Assembly (NCBI GenBank): GCA_004352715.1
Contig: SCFE01000039.1
Location: forward strand, 552,259 to 616,258
Length of the DNA: 64,000 bases
Direction of reading: 5' to 3'
Source: Hofstenia miamia
Lineage: Eukaryota > Xenacoelomorpha > Acoela
Below are positions 1 to 12,565 of this stretch, piece after piece; position 1 is the first letter of the stretch; each line of letters begins with the position of its first letter. The notes beneath the pieces are model-generated. The model was given only the letters and a program-made list of their open reading frames with translations, had not been told where the DNA came from and did not search any database. Both the position numbers and the translations under genes were made by a program.

Positions 1-60
1 ATGCCCTAACCTATGACGGTGCATACTAATGATTAGACACAACTCAACTTTACTCATACA
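1..60. repeat. Dispersed repeat fragment, copy A
   Basis: The first 30 or so bases match 11,877-11,930 almost exactly (shared core ccctaacctatgacggtgc), and similarity fades over the next 20-30 bases. The other copy lies between a retrotransposon Gag and the CpG-free block, so this may be a piece of LTR or other element edge. The window cuts it at base 1. Confidence 0.5.
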
Positions 61-1082
61 ATTTAAATGGCAGCAATAATCATAACTTAATTAGTGGATG
101 AATTGATTAACAACAAAATCCTTAGCTGTGAATGATGTTACTAGCAAATGTGTACATGAGAAAGGCACCCTTCAATAAAGTAGAGCTGGACTAGCAAAAC
201 AAAATTTTATTAGAAAATAAGTAAAAATATAATGTGGGCAAATTCTATTTTATCAACATAGTAAATAATTCTTTCATATTTATATGAACAAAACAGGTAT
301 TAACAAAATACAATATTTATTTATTTATTTATTTATTTATATATTTATAATGTTTGTGTTTTCTACAATGTAGAGAAAAAGTGTACAAAAAGCCACTATT
401 AAGTACTAACAGAATTATTTCCATTTCTTTGTTGCAGAGGTAAAGATATTGATATTTCTTGGTTACTATAATAGTTTATTTTAGTTTTGAAATGTATTTT
501 CTATAATTAGTTAAATAAGTTCTTAGTCATTAATTTTAGATTAATAATAGAAGAATGATTTACTTAGTTATTTGTATTTATTGAAGTAATNNNNNNNNNN
601 NNNNNNNNNNNNNNNNNNNNNNNNNNNNNNNNNNNNNNNNNNNNNNNNNNNNNNNNNNNNNNNNNNNNNNNNNNNNNNNNNNNNNNNNNNNNNNNNNNNN
701 NNNNGTTCTTAGTCATTAATTTTAGATTGATAATAGAAGAATGATGTACTTAGTTATTTGTATTTATTGAAGTAATTCTTTGATTGGTAAGATAATTCTT
801 TGTTGGAGCATTCTTGATAAAATTAGTCACTTTCTTTTTAAACAATGAACCTTTTTTCAGATTGAGTATATTTCCAATTTATTCCATCATTTTACTGTAA
901 TATTTATAAATGAATTCTTCATAATTTTGCTTCTAAATTTCTTGCATTGATATGTACCACGTCTAATATTATATTTTAAAGAGATGTTATCTTTCATTTC
1001 ATTAAATATTTCCAAGATCTTTTGTTGCATGATATCATCTGGATATAATAACATATAATTTTTTTGCCAATTTTCTTTTAAT
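61..1082. other. AT-rich spacer with a short gap
   Basis: No gene seen. It holds a TTTA-type microsatellite at about 314-340 and an assembly gap at 591-704. Confidence 0.6.
519..776. other. 114-N gap with duplicated flanks
   Basis: Bases 519-590 are repeated at 705-776 on the other side of the N run with about two mismatches. This suggests overlapping or allelic contig ends that were not merged, so the gap is probably artificial. Confidence 0.8.
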
Positions 1083-1296
1083 TCAATTATTATTATTGCT
1101 ATGGATAATTTTGCTCATCCAATTGAAAATCTTATTTAATTTTCTTTTAGAATTTTCACATAGATTTGTTAGCAAGTAACAAGAATATGTATATTTTGAA
1201 ACAACCATTGACTTAAATAACATTGCAATCCATTTTCTTAGTAATAGATCTGTTATTTTTTTAATTAACTTGATGGTACCAAACATTTTTTGAATT
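1083..1296 (-). mobile_element. LINE ORF2 C-terminal fragment
   Basis: The minus-strand frame reads about 70 residues ending in a stop. It has the arrangement seen after the reverse transcriptase domain of Jockey/CR1-like LINEs: a Leu/Ile-rich 'LLRKW..ML..S' helix, then 'KRKLNKIFNW'. It resembles the minus-strand LINE tail at 50.1-50.4 kb, which has 'KIFKKLKKVFNW' at the same place. The upstream part would lie in the adjacent gap. The call rests on pattern similarity, not on a catalytic motif. Confidence 0.5.
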
Positions 1297-2296
1297 NNNN
1301 NNNNNNNNNNNNNNNNNNNNNNNNNNNNNNNNNNNNNNNNNNNNNNNNNNNNNNNNNNNNNNNNNNNNNNNNNNNNNNNNNNNNNNNNNNNNNNNNNNNN
1401 NNNNNNNNNNNNNNNNNNNNNNNNNNNNNNNNNNNNNNNNNNNNNNNNNNNNNNNNNNNNNNNNNNNNNNNNNNNNNNNNNNNNNNNNNNNNNNNNNNNN
1501 NNNNNNNNNNNNNNNNNNNNNNNNNNNNNNNNNNNNNNNNNNNNNNNNNNNNNNNNNNNNNNNNNNNNNNNNNNNNNNNNNNNNNNNNNNNNNNNNNNNN
1601 NNNNNNNNNNNNNNNNNNNNNNNNNNNNNNNNNNNNNNNNNNNNNNNNNNNNNNNNNNNNNNNNNNNNNNNNNNNNNNNNNNNNNNNNNNNNNNNNNNNN
1701 NNNNNNNNNNNNNNNNNNNNNNNNNNNNNNNNNNNNNNNNNNNNNNNNNNNNNNNNNNNNNNNNNNNNNNNNNNNNNNNNNNNNNNNNNNNNNNNNNNNN
1801 NNNNNNNNNNNNNNNNNNNNNNNNNNNNNNNNNNNNNNNNNNNNNNNNNNNNNNNNNNNNNNNNNNNNNNNNNNNNNNNNNNNNNNNNNNNNNNNNNNNN
1901 NNNNNNNNNNNNNNNNNNNNNNNNNNNNNNNNNNNNNNNNNNNNNNNNNNNNNNNNNNNNNNNNNNNNNNNNNNNNNNNNNNNNNNNNNNNNNNNNNNNN
2001 NNNNNNNNNNNNNNNNNNNNNNNNNNNNNNNNNNNNNNNNNNNNNNNNNNNNNNNNNNNNNNNNNNNNNNNNNNNNNNNNNNNNNNNNNNNNNNNNNNNN
2101 NNNNNNNNNNNNNNNNNNNNNNNNNNNNNNNNNNNNNNNNNNNNNNNNNNNNNNNNNNNNNNNNNNNNNNNNNNNNNNNNNNNNNNNNNNNNNNNNNNNN
2201 NNNNNNNNNNNNNNNNNNNNNNNNNNNNNNNNNNNNNNNNNNNNNNNNNNNNNNNNNNNNNNNNNNNNNNNNNNNNNNNNNNNNNNNNNNNNNNNN
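1297..2296. other. 1,000-N assembly gap
   Basis: Exactly 1,000 Ns, probably a placeholder of unknown size. Long reading frames spanning it are meaningless. It may hold the missing 3' exon of the neighbouring GPCR gene and the body of the LINE. Confidence 0.95.
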
Positions 2297-2320
2297 ATAT
2301 ATATATATATATATATATAT
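2297..2320. repeat. AT dinucleotide microsatellite
   Basis: Uninterrupted (AT)12 directly at the gap edge. The repeat probably caused the assembly break. Confidence 0.95.
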
Positions 2321-2972
2321 TAACAATTTGATTTTGTGTGCCAAACAGTATATTGTGTATATAAATTAAAATAATTTTGACATACGTGAGTATTCCTGTC
2401 ATATCTATTTTGATTAAAATATAACCTGTGAATATCTAACCGTTATCAGGAAAAGTAAAAAATATTTATTTCTGTATAATTAATAGGCGCACGCATTCCT
2501 ATTATATATAAATATGCAAGATACGATGTATAGGCTGCTTTGAGCTTTGATACATATAATCGCTAAGCATTTTCTTCAATATACATTAGATTTGCAAGAA
2601 AATATTCAAATAGACGCTTCAACTGATTTAGTAAATATTTCCAATTGAATTTTCATTCCAAAAAGCAATAAATATATTATTTACATGTTTTAAAATGCAT
2701 TGCGTATTCCGTAGAAGGATTCCAAAAATCTTAAAGTACATGAAGAAGGATGTATAAAGGAATATTAATTGGGGCGAAGAAGTGTCTTATAGTCTTTAGA
2801 AAACGAAATACTCAAATTATTATTTTTCAATATCACTAGCATACAATACCAACTTACAAATCTTGATTAAATATTTACAACTAGCTACTAAATCTTCTAA
2901 ATATTCAGACAATTATTCCATTTATTGGTTTTAACTTGAAAAATAACATGCAGAAAATTTTAAAATACTTAC
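2321..2972. other. Likely GPCR intron
   Basis: This lies downstream, in gene direction, of the GPCR donor site. I looked on the minus strand for TM6-TM7 coding sequence (a Pro-containing TM6 and an NPxxY-like TM7) and did not find it. Confidence 0.5.
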
Positions 2973-3665
2973 TATAAACATAGTTCGCACAACTTTCGCT
3001 TGCCCCTTTCTTGCAACAGACGATTTTGATCTAGACAACCCTAAAAAGATATTGCCATAAAAGAAAAGCAAAAGAATTGTTGGCAGAATTATGATAAAAA
3101 TTGCTTCAACAGCAGTCAGTAATTTTATCCATTTATTGTGAAGGCTTATTGAGTAGTAACAAACTCCATCGATAACATGGTGGAAAGCAGCATTGTAAAA
3201 ATGGAGACCAACACCAATGGTATGAGCAGATACACACATTATTGCGACCTTAGTTATTGAGTAGTTAGCCCTGTGCCACACTGATTTGGTTATAGCAAGG
3301 TATCTGTCAAAGGCAATGCCAACCATATGCCATGCACTTCCAGCTCCCGCATACCACATGATGAAATGACTTCCAATTAGTTGACAAATGCCTGGAAGAT
3401 TAAGAATTTTCCTAAATAACTTAGGAAAAACTAAGCCTACTACCATGTTCGCACATGCAGAAAAGTCAAGTAAAGCTAGTGATACAATTAATAAAGAGGC
3501 AGGGCCCATTAATTTTTTTACATCTTCTTTGAAGAAAAATACTCCGATAACAGCAACATTACCTAAAATTCCAGTAAATGATACAATGAAACAATAAAGT
3601 CTCATTGACGTAGAAGCTTTTTCATAGTCAGCAGAAAATGAAGGAATGTAGTTGGAAAGATTCAT
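2973..3665 (-). CDS. Class A (rhodopsin-like) GPCR, 5' exon covering TM1-TM5
   Basis: The exon encodes 231 codons starting at ATG 3,665, then a strong splice donor (gtaagt, complement of 2,967-2,972) in phase 0. An N-glycosylation sequon lies at residue 2. TM1 (about 24-45) has Asn36 of the GN motif, TM2 (about 58-79) has Asp67, and TM3 ends in DRY (120-122). Cys94 and Cys169 would form the usual disulfide between TM3 and extracellular loop 2. TM5 (about 182-210) has Pro195 and Tyr203. A basic third loop follows and the exon stops at the start of TM6. TM4 lacks the usual conserved Trp. TM6, TM7 and the tail must be in another exon at lower coordinates, perhaps in the N gap. Such receptors signal at the plasma membrane through heterotrimeric G proteins; the ligand cannot be inferred. 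Confidence 0.85.
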
Positions 3666-6600
3666 AATTTTAATTTAATCAAAATTACATTTTGGAAAAA
3701 TTTAAAGGAAATTTTCATTGAATCTTATTGGTTAATGTGCATTCAATGAAATTTAGTTAATTTTGTAAACGTCAGAGATCAATCTGCATATTAAAATATG
3801 TTAATTAAATATCTGCAAAACTTCTCTTAGCTTTCATATTCAAACTTCGCACAGCGACCATTAATTATTTCCAGTTGAAATTATCTCTTTTTCAATATCA
3901 AATATTTACCTTCAAATTATATTTAACTCACATTTTCATCATCACATGGAGTAGCCTCACCCATTAAAAATCAGGGGGTTGAACTTAAAAAAAATTTGTG
4001 TGAAGAATTAAACATCATTAGCCTCGAGCATCTTTAGAATTTCTTAATTTTTTATAATTTCTTGAAAACAATTTAAAGTAGCCATAACTCACGAATTCAC
4101 CACATGATAGGGAGCGGCCCTTATCTGGCGTGACTTCGGTCGATTTATTTTGGCGGCAATACCTCCGACTCAAGTGGTTTGGGACGCCTATCTATAAATA
4201 TGAAAAAAACACTAAAATTAAAGTTCGGCGTTCCTTCCATGTGCTCCAAACCTTAGAATTACCTGAATGTTAGGTTTAGTGTATTTAACTCATTTTTTTA
4301 AAAAATCGAAATTTTCAACGATAAATAGTCAATCTTTTCAAGTACTTCAGCTCAGAAATATAACTTTGTATAAATTTTCGACAGTACGTTTGTGCACATT
4401 CACCAATAGATGTGTCCAAGGCTCATAATTTCCAAATTTCGTAATAGGCTTGGAGAAATTTCTTTGAAAATGTGTAAAAAGACACCAAGTTGTTTTAGTT
4501 TAAACTACCCATGAATTTTTTTAAATTCTGAAAAGCACACAATAGAGAAGTGCCTCCTTTTTAATTTACATTTTGAAATTATGGTCTGTCAGAGCCGCTT
4601 TAAGTGTCATAATCATAGACTTGGCACAGGATGATACTCAATTGGACCTGAGCAGTCTAACTATCTAAAGGAATACGTGGGGTTAGCTGATACCTCATGG
4701 GATACAACAATCATTGTTATCTAAGCCTTAATTATAGACAATAATTTTAATGAATTTTAGGAAATCGGAATTTTAATCATAACATAATTTGTCTTTTTAA
4801 ATACCTCAGGTATAGCAATTTTGTACAAATTTCCACCATCTCAGGGGTTCCGACTCACCAACAACTTGCAAATTTTCAGAAAAGCGTTTGAAAATTTGGG
4901 ATAAACGGCTTGATATTTTAAAAAGTCCACAAACTCTTTAAGGATAATCACTAAGTGGCATTCTTGAAAAATGCTTAAGCTTTGCATAGACTGGTAAATT
5001 TTTTTCAGTTATGAACTTTTCTTTTTATTTAGCACAATTTACATATTTAAACTTTCTTTAAAAAATAGTTTGTCGTTCTAGTATCTAGTAACCAGTTTAA
5101 ACTTCAATTTAATAATACATAAAATATGCTCTCAAATATCCAAACAATAATTGGCTTGCTTCTGTATTCATTCATGTTTCATGAAAAAAGTTTTCTTGCA
5201 AGGAAGTAGTTTTCAATGTTGAATCTGGTAAAAAATTCTGCATGTAGCATAGCATTATACTACATTTGCACGCATGTAATACGTTTTGATTAGGTCAAAA
5301 AAAGAAAATAAATATTTGTATCTATTTGCTTTGAATAAAGTAATATAACCTTTTTCAACAATTGTCACGAGTCAAAATATTGCCCATTCAAGAAAGTTTA
5401 AAAATTCTTACATACTAAAATATTTTTGGTTTGACGTTAGTTATTATTCAAGATTGAAATTTGAGCTTTTTCAGTTAATTACTCATCCCTAAGGGCAGGC
5501 TCCTTTTCAAAAGAAAATGAAATTTCTACTTGAATCCTTTAAATTTGAAAGAATTAAATAAATTTGCTTGATGTCATTATGAAAACTGTTTTGTTTGCAA
5601 AATTTATATTATTTTGGGAAGACATTTTCAACATTTATTGGTCTTTTCTGGTTTACTTAAAATTTCAGTAAAATTTCAGTTTTCAAATAGCTTTTACTTG
5701 GTTATAAAAAGAAATATTAAAGCATATTATTTATTGTAAGCATTGATATAGAGAAATTTCAGCAAATTCTTCCTCTAAAATTTCATTTATGAATTACTAA
5801 AATAATAATCTGGAAGATTTTTTAAAAGGTACATTATTTACAGTAAAAATTGCGTAGCAATTCGTTACATAATATACTAATGCTACGGCAAATTTAAAAA
5901 AAAACAGATAAAATCTTGATAGCAACATATGCAAAAAATTAAGTTTTCAAAAAACAGGTGGCTTAATTCCATCATAGCCCCCAGGCATGACGCCACTTCC
6001 TTCACCCATAAATATCTCAATATCGAAAATTTTTTAAATATTTTAATAGGCTTCGAAAAAGTTGTTTGAAAATTTGGATAAACGCGAGGCAGTTTATGTA
6101 TAATTCGATTGCAAAATATAAGTACATTTAAATTTGGTTTTAAGATGTCTGAGAATTTTGTACAATGATACCGAATATACTTCTATTTTCAGTTTGAGGC
6201 ATTTAAATCTAGTCGGATGTTTATGGTTCATTCCAAATTTGTGTAATATTAAGCTGTATTGTAATATATTGTTCAATTATGTCATAAGGCAATACAGTTT
6301 TTGGCCGGAGTCAATAACTTATTGCAAAATTTAGTCAAAATCCACACATTGCAGTCATTGACAATTCGTATATTTCTAAGCAGGACTTCTCAATCGTTAG
6401 AGATGACATCAGCTATTATTTATATGATGGTGAAATTTATTGGGTAACGTTTTGCTCTTTATTTAAATTGGCAATTCAAAATTATGTATGTATGTTCCTA
6501 ATATTCTTAAGATATAATCATATATAATGTATGTATTTATTTAATATATTTATATTATATTTTATTAAATAACAATAATATTATTATTATTATAATTTTA

Positions 6601-6879
6601 TTATTATTATTATTATTATATTAATATTATATAATAAAGATATTACAAAACATGATGTGCTTAAACTTTACTCTGAAATTCCTTCATTCTAATACATACA
6701 TTGCCTACATCTAAATTACATAATTTTGGTCATAGAGTCGGTATTTCAATTGCTAAGATAGGAAATAATTTATATTATATGCAATTGTGTATAATTACAT
6801 TATCGTCAATAATAATATAATTATATTTTAAAAGCAATGTAATTGCTCAACTCAATTCATTACTAAAATTAGACTTAGC
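3666..6879. other. AT-rich intergenic region
   Basis: No coding region supported. An element of about 35 bp containing ttgaaaatttgg followed by ataaacg recurs in diverged form near 4,880-4,915 and 6,060-6,095, so old repeat copies are present. A run rich in ATT/TAT lies at about 6,530-6,640. Confidence 0.5.
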
Positions 6880-7770
6880 ATGTACATGGTGAAATCTAAG
6901 AGAATCTAACACTTTTGGGAGCCTTGAACGCTAAGCAAGGAGGGAAATATTGAAGTGCTACCCCAAAAACATTCTCTGCTAAGCTATCATTTAGACAGTT
7001 AGACCCTTAAATGGAAAGATTATTAATTTGGTGATGTCGCTAGGATGTTGCCTTGCAGGGTTTTAGTCGTAGAAGATAATGGTCACAATGCAAAGCTTCC
7101 TAACAGTGTGTTACACATCAGACACCGCATCGGATCTTGAAGTACATCAAGTATTTGTAAGGCACTCCTCCAAAAATCAGAAATGCAATCCCAAATCATG
7201 ACAGTATGACTCTGCTTCACCCTGCCAATGTGTATTGAGGTGAATATCTCGGCAAAGATGACCGCCTTAAATGTGTACAGTAGATTGTATACTGTTTAAT
7301 GGAAGTCTCATCTGAAATACAATCTTGTGCTATTCTGATGCAGTCTAATGTTTGTATTTATGACAGAATATCATCCTATCCATTGATATTTCTAGTTGAG
7401 AATCTTGGTTTCAGAGTATGTCTGTAGGCCTTCAAATTGAAAGGATACTGCCGTTTATGACAAGTTGTTAATTTGGCGACTTGATGTCAGCTGGAAGCTG
7501 TGAAACAAAGAATGAAGATATTGCTGTTGGATTTGCCACTGCAATGCACCTAATGTGATTGTTTGTTCTTCATAAGTAACATGATGCCATCATTATTTAC
7601 TACGCCTTTCTGGAATGAACCAAGTTCTTGATGTATTTTTAAACGATGTATTTTGGATTGATTAACACCCAAATTGAGAGCAATTTTCACCTGTGCTAAT
7701 CCTTCTTCATTTATTACCACAGTTTGTCTTTGGAAAAATCTTGCAACTTCGTCTTCCTACAACAATAAAC
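6880..7770 (-). pseudogene. Decayed Tc1/mariner transposase
   Basis: Minus-strand reading in several frames gives the parts of a Tc1-type transposase in the right order. A helix-turn-helix segment (EEGLAQVKIALNLGVNQSKI) lies at about 7,640-7,740. A 'HTVMIWDCISDF' block at about 7,190-7,240 corresponds to the family's 'GGSVMVWGCIS' region. An 'ENVFG' segment lies near 6,960-6,980, where the family's 'NPIENVW' is expected. Stops and frameshifts interrupt it throughout, so it cannot make an active enzyme. Terminal inverted repeats were not located. Confidence 0.6.
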
Positions 7771-7903
7771 AATGTTACTAAAATAAGAAATCTTATCATT
7801 TTATTGCATCTGTATACATTTTGAATAGTGCATTTTTAAAATTTGCGGAATATTTTATGCCTTTATATTGTTGTTTCACATGATGTAACTATTCTTGCCA
7901 GTA

Positions 7904-7905
<2 letters not shown>

Positions 7906-7958
<53 letters not shown>
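7906..7958. repeat. TA dinucleotide microsatellite
   Basis: About 50 bases of alternating TA with one g interruption. Confidence 0.95.
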
Positions 7959-10127
7959 ATTGCAAAAATTCTTTATATTCAATAAATCTTGGTTTACAAA
8001 ATCAACATCACAAATTAAAATATTTAAAAATCATCAAATATACAATATGATCTTACAGCAAAATTAACGTTACAATGATTAAATCTTACTTACAAATTTT
8101 TTAACATTAGCTTGAAAAGTCATTGTTATGTTTTTATTTTAATCAGATGGATGTCATTACACTTTTTCTTTGGTTTCTGATGTTTTCTTGTTGTTTCCTG
8201 ACGTACATGCTCTAGTAGTTGAAGGAAGTTATGATACAATTGTGCTGGCTGTGCAGTATGCTATTATCATTGACAATCTTACAAAAGTGGATTTCAGTGT
8301 TTTGGCTGGTGTTTGGTGTGAACAGACTGCGATTCTTTTTGCAAAGTTCTTCAGGAAAGTTTTCCTTCTGTTCCCAAAGCGCCATATGATGAAACAACAA
8401 TAGGCACACAGCGCCAGTTTAATTCGTGCATTTCATATCATTTTGTTGATGTTTCCATTCTTCAGCATCCCCCAGACATTGATATGCCAACATGCTCACT
8501 CCTTTAATGAAATTATTGTTGAGTGGTTGAACGATGGCAATATTAATGCTGCCGTCATGCCACGACTCCATCAGCTGCTGGTCTTGTTAAGGTGCCTTCC
8601 TTGTGTAGTCCAGCCCCCTGTTCAAGGATGGGGTTCAGTGCAGTTCTTTGGCATCATTCGTGAACAGTATTCTAAATGATGCTGTGACGACTGACTACAT
8701 CTGGTCCATGTTTTTAGGTTAGAACATAATATGACGTAATCAGCATTAAGCAAAAGAAAAAGCCACTACTAAAAACTTTTATTTTGATTAATTTTTGATT
8801 AACGTGTTCTATATCAATTAGAACCTTTTGTGTAATCTAAGTTAATATATATACGTTTGCCAAAAGATTTGGCAAAAAAGCTTCAACTGAAATTGCATAG
8901 CTTCTGGATAGCCAAAATTAACACATTTCGTAAGAATTAGCAGAAGAAATTCAACTACGGAAATAATTGTAAATGAAAAACAGGTACATGTTATCATTGT
9001 ACAATTTATAATTAGTTGATGAAATAAATTTTTTGGATTTAACTTTGCTTTTTATCAGGTTTTATTATTAATACAATGGCAAGCTAAACGTTCAGGCACA
9101 CGAGTAGCTATTCAGGGACTCTCACTGTTGCACTTATTGGCCAGCTGAGAGGCATTTTTCAATTCTACACTCGACATCAGCTTTACCGCTCTGCCCTGTA
9201 TATTGAAAGTGTGTCTTTAGGATAATGTTAGGCATAGAAGTTTTTCTTCGTTTAGCTTACCTATCAATCGATTCACTTTATAATAAACCTCCGCATTCTA
9301 AATAGCTGGATGGCTAACCATATGCTAACCCTTTTTATTTTAGATCGAAATTTATTGTCGGTAATAAACATAACAGATCTACTAAACATAAGAAATTATA
9401 TTATTATATGACAGTTGCTTTATCATCGCAATAATTGCTCACATGTACCAAGGGCCATGTATCTATTTATATTTAGGGTTATCTATATGCAAGATCCATA
9501 AGAGGCGAAAGTGGCATTGTTGTGAACTTCCATTTATTACTCATAATAACACAAACACATTCACTGAGCTAGTTCCTTTATGAGTACCAAACCATGGCAT
9601 AGTTTTGGAGATTGCTGCTGGTAGCCACTTCATTCCTGATTGCATGTCACCACTTTGGGTTTGCACTCTGATGATATCTTCTGCACCTAAAGAGAAGTTG
9701 GTTATCACCTTCTAGTGTCGTAATGGAGTTGTTGCACAATATATAGTCTAATTAGTTGAGCAGTAAGAGATAGTTGGAATCGACTCCTAATCAGGAAACC
9801 CCGGTTGTACTCCACAAAAAGTGATAGTATAAGCTATTTACGGTAATTCCTAAACAGTGTGTTGAATCTACATGGCACTTGTGACAGGCGCCTGATGCAT
9901 GCAAGCAAGAATTAAAGAATCTTTGTTCTGAGTTAAAATGGATTTCTTCTCAAGGAAAAATTGGCTACCTTTTGGTAAAGAGCAGTGAATTTTACTTATA
10001 AAAATGCAAACGAAAACCCTAGTTGTTATTCAATAAAAAATTGATTGGAATTGATAAAACCCAAACAGCTGGAAGAAGATTCAATGAAGAGATGAAAGGA
10101 ATAGCTACTCAATGTTAACAAAAAGAA
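7959..10127. other. Spacer with an unassigned, possibly decayed coding stretch
   Basis: The segment 8,160-8,690 is less AT-rich than its surroundings and is open for 60-78 codons on both strands. I could not tie any frame to a known family. It may be an old transposon remnant next to the Tc1 relic. The rest shows nothing I can support. Confidence 0.35.
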
Positions 10128-11578
10128 ATGGTGAATTCTAGAAAGAGAATAAATCTAAAGCTAAATAGCACAAAACACCACAAAATATGGAATCCCCTGA
10201 AACTCAAGAGAATGTGTCAATCCCAGACAGCAAAAAGTCCCCATCTGAACAAGTATTACAAACCTGCTGATAATGATAACCAACAGTTACTAAAAAACAT
10301 TCAGTTGCAAGTACGGCAATTAATGGAAAGAATTTCAGAATTGGAAATTAGTAATATGGAAAAACAGCGCTGGATAGATGAAAGGAGAGAAGATACCTGT
10401 GCAAGGCTTGGTGAACAGAGAGAAATATTCCAACAACAAATAGTAATGTTAACAAAGGAATGAGAAAAATATTTAGCAATGACATCTGAGTTGAATGATG
10501 AAAACATTAGGCTCAGAAAAGAAAATGATAACAAACAAATTGAAATTAATACACTAAGAGACGAAATAAGGTTAATGAGATTAAGCAACAATGAACAATC
10601 GAGAAAAGAAAACAATTATGCTGAAATAGTCTGTGAAGAAATAAAAATACAAGAGAAACCAGAAAATTTAAACAAAGCAAACTTAAGCAGCACACTGGTG
10701 AGTGAATAACAAAAACCTGAAATATCAGAGGAGGAATTCATTGAGAGAATAGTGAACAGAATTTCAAATCAGATTAAACAGGAAGTCAGACCCAATGAAA
10801 AAATTGAAAATGTATTCCAAGGCTCAGTACTGGAAGAAAACAAAAATGATGAACTCACCTCATATAAGGTGATACTGCCAAAATTCAACAGAAAAATTGA
10901 CATAACTTGCTGACATTTGGCGAATGGATTCAAATGTATGAAATGGCAATGAAAGAACACAGAGTGACGCAAGAAGTGGCAACATCACGATTTCCCTTAT
11001 ACTTAGCAGGGGCAGCATACCAACACTACTTGGTACTGAGCATTGAAATAAAAAAGAATTGCAAAAGACTGATGGAAGAGTATCAATCATATTACAATTA
11101 CAAACGTTTCAAAAGGCAATATCAGATGATATAAAATGGATTAAAAATAAACCAAAGAGATGATTTACGAAACTATATATCCCAAGTGGAGAGGAATATT
11201 AAGACTAAGCTCCACGGAAGAACATTACTCAACATATGATTTATTTTCACATATCGCTAAGGGCCTCCTAAAAAACATCCACAACCAGTTTGAAATTAAA
11301 TGTGACACAACTGATTTCCTAGAAACTATGATAAGAAAAGGATTAGCAATACAAATCACTCTAGAAAACAATGCTAGAATCAGCAAAAAAATTTCAGTGA
11401 AAAAAACAAGCATGACACTGCAAGCAACAAATCAGAAAAGATTTGAGAATAAGTTGATGCAGGGAAAGAGGAATTCGTCAAAATCAAACTAAAAGACAGT
11501 ACAATAAAAAGAGTTAAGAAAAAAATTTGTAACCTATGCGGATTAAAAGAGTACATCAAAAGGGATTGCAAAAGATAA
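10128..11578 (+). pseudogene. Retrotransposon Gag with long coiled coil and zinc knuckle, broken
   Basis: The N-terminal half (about 10,270-10,690) is a coiled coil rich in Glu, Lys, Arg, Asn and Leu. A capsid-like region follows at about 10,863-11,090, with an F..K.D motif, a 'TFGEW' motif and 'LAGAAYQHYL'. A basic stretch leads to a zinc knuckle at about 11,529-11,572 that reads CNLCGLKEYIKRDC. It has exact CX2CX4-X4C spacing, but Tyr replaces the metal-binding His. Gag builds the cytoplasmic particle that packages element RNA. In-frame stops (near 10,463 and 10,707) and shifts (near 10,905 and after about 11,130) show it is dead. The capsid motifs match a second copy at 18.6 kb. Confidence 0.7.
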
Positions 11579-12560
11579 ATTAATTTTAGCATTTCCTACC
11601 AGGCCCAATGTCCATTTATTTAAATCTGATTCTATAATTCTATGGTAATTTGGCGGGCAGAGATATAATGGTCTTTTTCTGCTTTAGCTCTCCATTATTA
11701 TGTTTCTGATAACTTAATTAATTGATACACTAATAATCACTATTTAGAGGAGTTGGCTCCGCAGTATTCCAAATGGTTGGGCATCCGCCTGATGCAACTC
11801 TCCTTATCAGCAACAGATTCAGCAATCCACGTTCTCTGAAGTGTCACCAACAATCAGCTCATTGAAGTTAATTATGTCTGCCCTAACCTATGACGGTGCG
11901 TACTAATGAATAGATTCAATTCAACTCACACTCTTTTGTAATGTATTTTGTTGAGTTTTCACTTAACACATAACTTGCTATAAGTCTTTGCAACCTGGCT
12001 TGGCACTAGCTGCTTCATTAATAATTAACTAACAAATTCGCCATTACAAAAAACAATCAGCATTCAAATTAGTAATTAAATAATTAGCATCTTCCTTACC
12101 TACATGTAAGGTAATTAATATAGCAAAGGGTCTCATTATCCATCTCATTATAGTCAACAATTTAGATCTAGAAAAACAATTAATAAATAACTTATATTTG
12201 GCTAACTAGCCATTTATCAATTTTATTATTAATACATGTTCAAGTACAATCAATAGTCAGCTAAATTTGTAATCAAAAATTCCTAGTCATACCCCTAACC
12301 TAAGTGCATTTTGTGATCAGGGTTGAAGAACCTAGAATCATTCCTGTCATGGTATCCTTACCACTACTCAACATGAACCATTTAGCTTGACATTTGTATC
12401 AATTTAGCAAACCAGGCAATAAAGCAAAATAAGATATCTGAAGAATTTACTTCAACAATTGTTCCAACATTTCAATCTTATTTATACACTAATCAAAACT
12501 AGTACCTGTTGATTTGAATTTACTAGATACTTCTGCCTAGTCGGCTCTTCTGTGTTTTTG
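11579..12560. repeat. Noncoding region with repeated LTR-like pieces
   Basis: Two pieces recur elsewhere. The segment at about 11,712-11,760 (core aattgatacactaataat) returns at 16,594-16,640. The segment 11,877-11,930 matches bases 1-55. A third, weaker match (aatcaaa..tagtacc..ttgatt) links about 12,493-12,525 with 16,073-16,110, but in a different order. The region is probably made of nested, diverged LTR fragments. I could not define LTR ends or a target-site duplication. Confidence 0.4.
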
Positions 12561-12565
12561 GGGAT

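Noticed and set aside
1083-2402. Long frames on both strands across the first N gaps, and similar ones at 63,209-63,956
   Set aside because: They are open only because Ns do not encode stops; the real parts are short and next to TA repeats.
7906-7958. TA repeat as a promoter TATA region
   Set aside because: It is a microsatellite like several others in the window, with no gene start nearby.
8170-8679. Possible transposase or host gene at 8.2-8.7 kb
   Set aside because: I compared it with Tc1, Harbinger, pogo and piggyBac patterns from memory and found no convincing match in any frame.
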